A DNA stretch of 64,000 bases from UMGS1696 sp963642885 (GTDB lineage: Bacteria; Bacillota; Clostridia; Oscillospirales; CAG-272), in assembly GCA_963642885.1 (NCBI GenBank), contig CAVIJI010000001.1:62001-126000 (forward strand), written 5' to 3'. How positions within the stretch are numbered: the first letter of the stretch is position 1; every line of letters begins with the position of its first letter. The notes beneath the pieces are model-generated. The model ran no database searches. It saw nothing but the letters and a program-made list of their open reading frames with translations, and was not told where the DNA came from. This document shows, piece after piece, positions 59,596 through 64,000 of this stretch. Position numbers and translations under genes: made by a program.

Positions 59596-60486
59596 TTAAT
59601 AGTGAACGTGCTTGCGGCTCACAAGGAGGTTTATGCACGTGATTGTGAGTACGATGGCGAACAAAACGATTGCCGCCGCAGACGCGTATGACGGAAAGCC
59701 GCCGCTGTCGCCGTACAGCATATCGTAGACATATCCGACTATGGTGTTCATTCCGGCGGCATTCAGATTTGTTCCGAACAATGCCACGGCATCACTGTAG
59801 GCCTTAAACGCTCCTATAAAGCCGGTGATTACAAGGTAGAATATCATCGGAGATATCATGGGAAGAGTTATTTTAAAGAATATGCGGCGGCGCGGAGTAC
59901 CGTCGATTCTCGCGGCATTGTAATAATCCTGCTTAACCGATGCCAGCGCACTTGTTAAAATGAGAATTTTAAAAGGCATAACGACCCATATGGTGTAGAA
60001 GCATAAAACGAACATTTTAGCCCAGTACGGACCGTCTATAAAATCGACGGACGGCCCGCCGAAGAGGTTTATCAGAAGATTAACGAGTCCGTCGCTGTAT
60101 GCGGTCTTTTTGAAGAGAATCATGAATACAAGACCTACGGCAAGGGTGTTTGTGACATACGGAAGAAAATATATTGTCTGAAACAGGTTTCTGAGGGGCT
60201 TAACAGACGCAAGTCCGGTCGAGATGAGAAGTGCGATGATTGTGGAGAGAGGTACGGTGATTATAACGAGAATGAACGTGTTCTTGAGTGCGGACAGAAA
60301 ATAAGGGTCATGCAGGATATAGGAGTAATTATATCCGCCTACTCCGAAATAGGTTTGAGACGCCGAATTGTAGCCCTCCTCGAATGAATAAACAAAAACA
60401 TCCGCGAGGGGGTAGACCATAAATAATCCCAAAAAGAGAATTGCGGGAAGCAGGTAAAGCCATGCTTTCGGATTGTTTCTTTCCAT
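59596..60486 (-). CDS. Sugar ABC transporter permease, MalF/UgpA type
   Basis: A 296-residue membrane subunit with six helices: AWLYLLPAILFLGLFMVYP near the N-terminus, and the EAA loop DYYNAARIDGTPRRRIFFKI (about residue 186). Partner of the MalG-like permease. Separated from the ATPase gene by 4 nt. Confidence 0.94.
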   Translation of the reverse strand: MERNNPKAWLYLLPAILFLGLFMVYPLADVFVYSFEEGYNSASQTYFGVGGYNYSYILHDPYFLSALKNTFILVIITVPLSTIIALLISTGLASVKPLRNLFQTIYFLPYVTNTLAVGLVFMILFKKTAYSDGLVNLLINLFGGPSVDFIDGPYWAKMFVLCFYTIWVVMPFKILILTSALASVKQDYYNAARIDGTPRRRIFFKITLPMISPMIFYLVITGFIGAFKAYSDAVALFGTNLNAAGMNTIVGYVYDMLYGDSGGFPSYASAAAIVLFAIVLTITCINLLVSRKHVHY

Positions 60487-60490
60487 AGTT

Positions 60491-61591
60491 TTACTTCAGC
60501 GCAAAGCGTTCCCTTTCCTCGGAATTTTTGTCGAATACGAAAACCTTATTCGGTTTGAGCGAGAACGTAACCGTATCGGATGACAGGTCGGTGTTTGTGT
60601 CCGTGCTTATTATCGAGCGGATTACATCGTTTTCCGCGCAACTGTTTGATGAAATAATGCTCGTGTCACGTCCCATGACCTCGATTCTCGACAGACGGCT
60701 GTGCAGCACTCCGTTTTTGTCGGGTATATATCCCTCGGGACGGATACCGATTATTTTTTCTCCGTCGGTGAGATTAGTGTGCATGATACAGTCGTCGCCG
60801 ATGAATAAATTACCGTCTTTCGAATAACCGCGGTACACACCTATCGGAGGGGTTCCGAGAAATTTCGCGACGAACAGATTTGTCGGATCGTCGTAAATTT
60901 GCTGAGGAGCACCTGTCTGCTGTATAATACCTTTTTTCATTACTACCATCATGTCGCAGATGCTCATGGCTTCTTCCTGGTCGTGAGTAACAAACACGGT
61001 GGTGATTCCCGTTTCCTTTTGAATGCGGCGTATTTCCTCACGTGTCTGCAGACGCAGTCTGGCATCGAGGTTCGAAAGCGGTTCGTCAAGCAGGAGAACG
61101 CGCGGCATTTTCACGAGGGCTCTGGCTATGGCTACTCTTTGCTGCTGACCGCCGGAGAGCTCGTTCGGTTTGCGTGACATAAGAGAGTCGATTTGGACGA
61201 GAGCGGCTGTTTCGTTTGCTCTTTTCAGCATTTCCTCTTTTGTGAGCTTGTCGCGTCCGCGCAGGTTTTGCAGAGGAAATATGATGTTTTCGAGTACGGT
61301 GAGATGGGGATAAAGCGCATAGTTTTGGAAAACAAGTCCTACACCGCGGTTTTCGGGCGGCAGATTTGTGACATCGTCGTCACCGAAGAATATTTTACCC
61401 GATGTAGGCTTTTGCAGGCCGCTTATAAGATTAAGCAATGTGCTTTTACCGCAGCCCGACGGCCCGAGAAGTCCGATGAGCTTTCCGTCCGGCAGCTCGA
61501 TATCGAAGTCGCTTACGGCGGTAACCTCGGAGCGTGTTTTTTTATCAAGGCTCGGGAATTTCTTTGTAATACCCTGTAATGTGATTTTCAT
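60491..61591 (-). CDS. Sugar ABC transporter ATPase, UgpC/MsmX/MalK type
   Basis: A 366-residue ATPase. Walker A GLLGPSGCGKST (about residue 38), Q-loop FQNYALYPHL, signature NELSGGQQQR (about 138), Walker B VLLLDEPLSNLD (about 160) and H-loop VTHDQEEA (about 200); residues 240-366 are the TOBE regulatory domain. Such ATPases may serve several importers. First gene of the operon. The only ribosome-site-like bases (TCGGG) upstream lie within a stem of the leader. Confidence 0.95.
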   Translation of the reverse strand: MKITLQGITKKFPSLDKKTRSEVTAVSDFDIELPDGKLIGLLGPSGCGKSTLLNLISGLQKPTSGKIFFGDDDVTNLPPENRGVGLVFQNYALYPHLTVLENIIFPLQNLRGRDKLTKEEMLKRANETAALVQIDSLMSRKPNELSGGQQQRVAIARALVKMPRVLLLDEPLSNLDARLRLQTREEIRRIQKETGITTVFVTHDQEEAMSICDMMVVMKKGIIQQTGAPQQIYDDPTNLFVAKFLGTPPIGVYRGYSKDGNLFIGDDCIMHTNLTDGEKIIGIRPEGYIPDKNGVLHSRLSRIEVMGRDTSIISSNSCAENDVIRSIISTDTNTDLSSDTVTFSLKPNKVFVFDKNSEERERFALK

Positions 61592-61733
61592 ATGATACCC
61601 GATAATTTTATTAAGACCGTTTTTCCGCCGAAAGCATGTATATTTTGTTTTTTAAACGGAAAAACGATTTGTTCGGCGTATTCTTAATAATGCTCGGGAC
61701 GACTCCTTTCGGTAGAGTGTGACAATTGTAATC
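61592..61733 (-). promoter_or_regulatory. Structured 5' leader of the sugar ABC operon
   Basis: Closing helices: CCCGA (61598-61602) with TCGGG (61694-61698) and TTATTAAGA (61608-61616) with TCTTAATAA (61682-61690). Inside, CGTTTTTCC (61618-61626) can pair GGAAAAACG (61658-61666), or CGCCGAA (61626-61632) can pair TTCGGCG (61672-61678). These two pairings cross and share one base, so they exclude each other or form a pseudoknot. On the mRNA the TCGGG next to the start codon is in the closing helix. Confidence 0.6.
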
Positions 61734-61740
61734 AACATTG

Positions 61741-61769
61741 ATTATATCAAATTATTCATCCGTATTCAA
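61741..61769 (-). promoter_or_regulatory. Promoter of the sugar ABC operon
   Basis: Minus strand TTGAAT (61764-61769), 17 nt, TATAAT (61741-61746). Confidence 0.85.
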
Positions 61770-61927
61770 GAACGTAGATAAACATTTGTAAAAAAGTCCA
61801 AGTTCACTCGCAGTATGAGTATGAAACTGTACAATATGATACCGAGAATGTTGGTGCCTACAAGGTTGACCGTATCCGTTTCGACAGATTTTTATATCAT
61901 ATCCGAGATGAAAAATCGCATCCGCTA

Positions 61928-61965
61928 TTGCCTGTACGGTGCGTAATGTTGTATAATGATTATAC
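61928..61965 (+). promoter_or_regulatory. Promoter of the GH32 gene with overlapping palindrome
   Basis: TTGCCT (61928-61933), 18 nt, TATAAT (61952-61957). The perfect palindrome GTATAAT-G-ATTATAC (61951-61965) covers the -10 box and is a candidate operator. Confidence 0.7.
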
Positions 61966-62053
61966 ATTGATTGATTCGCGAAAAGCGGATTACGATTCGA
62001 CAAACGATATTAAATTTTCGATTTAAAATTTTTTATATAGCGAGGTTTATTGT

Positions 62054-63646
62054 ATGAGTAAAATCGATTTGTACGTCGGAAAAAGATACATCGGATTCCC
62101 GATAGGCGGTTTCGTGGGAACAAGAACGGTGCGGATAATAAAGGACGGAGCGCTAATCGACGATTTCGACTGCCGTCTCGATTTTGAGAATCCGCAGGCA
62201 TACGCATATTACGACGCCTCCGCCATACTCGGCACGACGGTTGCCGTCGAGGTGTCTCCCGATATCGATCTGCACCTTTTGCGTGAATGCCTGAGCGATA
62301 ACGCCGAGTACAGAGAGTGCGGCTTCCGACCTTTAGTTCACTTTACGGTACCGTTCGGATGGATAAACGACCCCAACGGACTTGTTGCGTATACGTCGAA
62401 GCTGACGGGAAAAACCGTTTATCATCTTTTCTGTCAGCATAACCCTTACGACTGGGTATGGGGAAACATGCATTGGGGACATGCGGTAAGTGATGACTTA
62501 ATGCACTGGGAGTATCTCGGAGACACTTTGCATCCCGATGAAGGCGGCACGATGTTTTCGGGAAGCGCCATAGTAGACTACGATAATAAGTCGGGCCTTA
62601 AGGACGGTGCAGAGGATGTAATAATTCTCTTCTATACCTGTGCGGGAAGCACCTCGGTTCGCTCTGCGGGAAAGCAATTCACACAATGCGCCGCATATTC
62701 AACCGACGGAGGTATTACATTCAAAAAGTACGAGAAAAATCCCGTGGTGCCTCATATCGCCGCATCCAACCGTGATCCGAAGGTTATCTGGTGCGATGAA
62801 AAGTCTTGCTTTGTTATGGCCTTGTATCTGGACGGAAACGAGTACTGTCTGCTTACCTCCGATAATCTGCTCGACTGGGCAGAGCTGCAGCGTATTCACC
62901 TTGACGGCGACGCCGAGTGCCCTGATTTTTACCCACTGACATCATCCGACGGAGAAAGAAAATGGGTTTTCAGCGGAGCATCGCATCACTATCTTGTCGG
63001 CGGCTTCAAAGACGGTAAATTCGTTCCGTGCTCGGACGCGAAGCGTTTGAATTACGGCTCGTCAAGCTATGCCGCACAGACGTATTCCTATCCGAACAAC
63101 GCACGCCGTATTCAGCTCGCGTGGGACAGAGAGACATCGTATGGCTTCGATCCCATATGCGGACAACTGGGCATTCCGTGTGAATTGACACTTTCCGAGG
63201 AGAACGGTGAGTATTATCTTTGCGCCTTCCCAGCGGCAGAGGTTGACAGGAGTGTTTGTGATACCGCAGAGTTTACGGATACGGAAATCGGCGAAGGAAA
63301 AACGCTTGCCGTACCGCTCGAAAAAAGTGCGTACATTATGGAGATGTCACTCGACGGTATCGAAAATTCCGCGGTCGAGATTGAAATATTCGGACAGAAA
63401 ATCAAACTCGACATGTGTGAAAACACACTTCGGGTGTTCGATAAAACGATGCCGCTCTGCGTGACGGGCAGCGATTCTTCGCTTTGCCTTGTGATAGATA
63501 AGGGCTCCCTTGAGGCGTTTGCGGACGGAGGAAAAGCGATTATGACGGTTCCGTGGACGGCGGACCTCAACCGTAACAGCTGTACCGTGTCTTCATCGTC
63601 GGCCGCTTCGCTGAAGAAGCTGATAATACGCAGACTTGAGCTTTGA
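62054..63646 (+). CDS. GH32 beta-fructosidase (sucrose-6-phosphate hydrolase/levanase type)
   Basis: A 530-residue intracellular enzyme cleaving sucrose, sucrose phosphate or fructo-oligosaccharides. The three acidic motifs are present: WINDPNG (nucleophile Asp106), NRDPK (Asp241) and AECPDF (acid/base Glu288), also FSGSA (about 168). An extra N-terminal segment of about 90 residues before the catalytic domain and a C-terminal beta-sandwich (about 385-530, FADGGKAIM) are visible. No signal peptide. GAGG precedes the ATG. A fructokinase follows and a sugar importer diverges, consistent with fructan use. Confidence 0.94.
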   Translation: MSKIDLYVGKRYIGFPIGGFVGTRTVRIIKDGALIDDFDCRLDFENPQAYAYYDASAILGTTVAVEVSPDIDLHLLRECLSDNAEYRECGFRPLVHFTVPFGWINDPNGLVAYTSKLTGKTVYHLFCQHNPYDWVWGNMHWGHAVSDDLMHWEYLGDTLHPDEGGTMFSGSAIVDYDNKSGLKDGAEDVIILFYTCAGSTSVRSAGKQFTQCAAYSTDGGITFKKYEKNPVVPHIAASNRDPKVIWCDEKSCFVMALYLDGNEYCLLTSDNLLDWAELQRIHLDGDAECPDFYPLTSSDGERKWVFSGASHHYLVGGFKDGKFVPCSDAKRLNYGSSSYAAQTYSYPNNARRIQLAWDRETSYGFDPICGQLGIPCELTLSEENGEYYLCAFPAAEVDRSVCDTAEFTDTEIGEGKTLAVPLEKSAYIMEMSLDGIENSAVEIEIFGQKIKLDMCENTLRVFDKTMPLCVTGSDSSLCLVIDKGSLEAFADGGKAIMTVPWTADLNRNSCTVSSSSAASLKKLIIRRLEL

Positions 63647-63691
63647 GACTATACCATGTGATATGTGATTGCGGTAAACGGGAGGATGAAA

Positions 63692-64000
63692 ATGAACTGT
63701 ATAGCTTACGGAGAGGTTTTGTGGGATGTTTATCCCGATAAGAGCGTTATCGGCGGAGCACCGTTTAATTTTGCGGCGCATCTGTCTGTTCTCGGAGAAA
63801 ACGTGTTTCTTATCACGGGAATAGGACGTGATAAGCTCGGCGAAGAGACGCTCTCATGCATAAAGAAGTACGGCATAAAGACAGATTATATTTCGGTAAG
63901 CGATAAACCCACGGGAGAGTGCAGGGTAACTCTCGACGAGAACGGAATTCCGACATATCGTATACTGACGGACAGCGCATACGATAATATAATTCTTTCT
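63692..64000 (+). CDS. Fructokinase (PfkB family), partial
   Basis: The 103 visible residues start MNCIAYGEVLWDVYPDKS and contain GGAPFNFAAHLSVLGENVFL (residues 20-39), the PfkB N-terminal signature in its fructokinase form, and PTGECRVTLDENGIPTY. It would phosphorylate fructose released by GH32. GGAGG lies 6 nt before the ATG. The 3' end lies outside the window. Confidence 0.93.
   Translation, partial: MNCIAYGEVLWDVYPDKSVIGGAPFNFAAHLSVLGENVFLITGIGRDKLGEETLSCIKKYGIKTDYISVSDKPTGECRVTLDENGIPTYRILTDSAYDNIILS

Overview
The window looks like part of a draft (probably metagenome-assembled) genome of an anaerobic, low-to-medium GC Firmicute of class Clostridia, most likely a gut-associated member near the Oscillospirales. 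Supporting signs are consistent sigma-A type promoters (TTGACA, 17 nt, TATAAT), strong AGGAGG-type ribosome sites, a Clostridia-style histidine operon led by a TrpR-like regulator, ECF vitamin transporter S components, an SLH-domain surface protein, a PQTFD-type surface-sorting tail, and many glycan-directed enzymes. Three runs of exactly ten N (7365-7374, 21176-21185, 57864-57873) are scaffold joins that each interrupt a real gene and break its reading frame.

Layout. 1-9.1 kb: end of an SPFH/YdjI-like gene, a TPP riboswitch with thiT, an oxidoreductase, tRNA-Ser(UGA), a PatB/DUF3737 pair, an acetyltransferase with a PfkB sugar kinase, and a phenylacetate-CoA-ligase-like gene with an ACT-domain partner. 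9.2-18.6 kb: first copy of a dispersed palindromic repeat, OadB plus an OadG-like small protein, a four-gene run in which KtrB and KtrA potassium-uptake genes alternate with two sialidase-fold (Asp-box) genes, a 928-residue S-layer-like protein and PduL. 18.7-27.1 kb: an ECF S component with a P-loop kinase behind an unassigned leader RNA, an alpha-mannosidase/ROK kinase/SIS operon, pyrK-pyrD behind an attenuator-like leader, and a 97-bp tandem array of the dispersed repeat. 27.1-38.7 kb: a second GH38 enzyme with an MFS/OPA transporter, trkA-trkH, an SRAP-domain protein, a LamG surface protein, an AAA ATPase and a second Gfo/Idh/MocA oxidoreductase. 38.7-48.3 kb: a ferredoxin-type aldo/keto reductase, a FucU-AAA-PHP operon, an ABC exporter, a helicase-like protein without its catalytic motifs, tRNA-Cys(GCA), a structured RNA and an orphan solute-binding lipoprotein. 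48.4-56.3 kb: complete hisR(yerC)-Z-G-D-C-B-H-A-F-IE operon, almost every junction being a 4-nt ATGA overlap. 56.3-64 kb: an OB-fold-like lipoprotein, a carbohydrate ABC importer with a highly structured 5' leader, and a divergent GH32 fructosidase plus fructokinase cut by the window end.

Together the genes describe a saccharolytic commensal that imports plant or host glycan pieces (fructan, alpha-mannosides, possibly sialoconjugates), trims them inside the cell, and makes its own histidine and pyrimidines while importing thiamine and at least one other vitamin-like compound. The most promising unexplained items are the orphan leader RNA with the ECF/kinase pair, the pseudo-helicase related to type III restriction subunits with a promoter embedded in a perfect palindrome, the sugar-ABC leader with mutually exclusive helices, and a three-locus repeat family whose stem arms covary.
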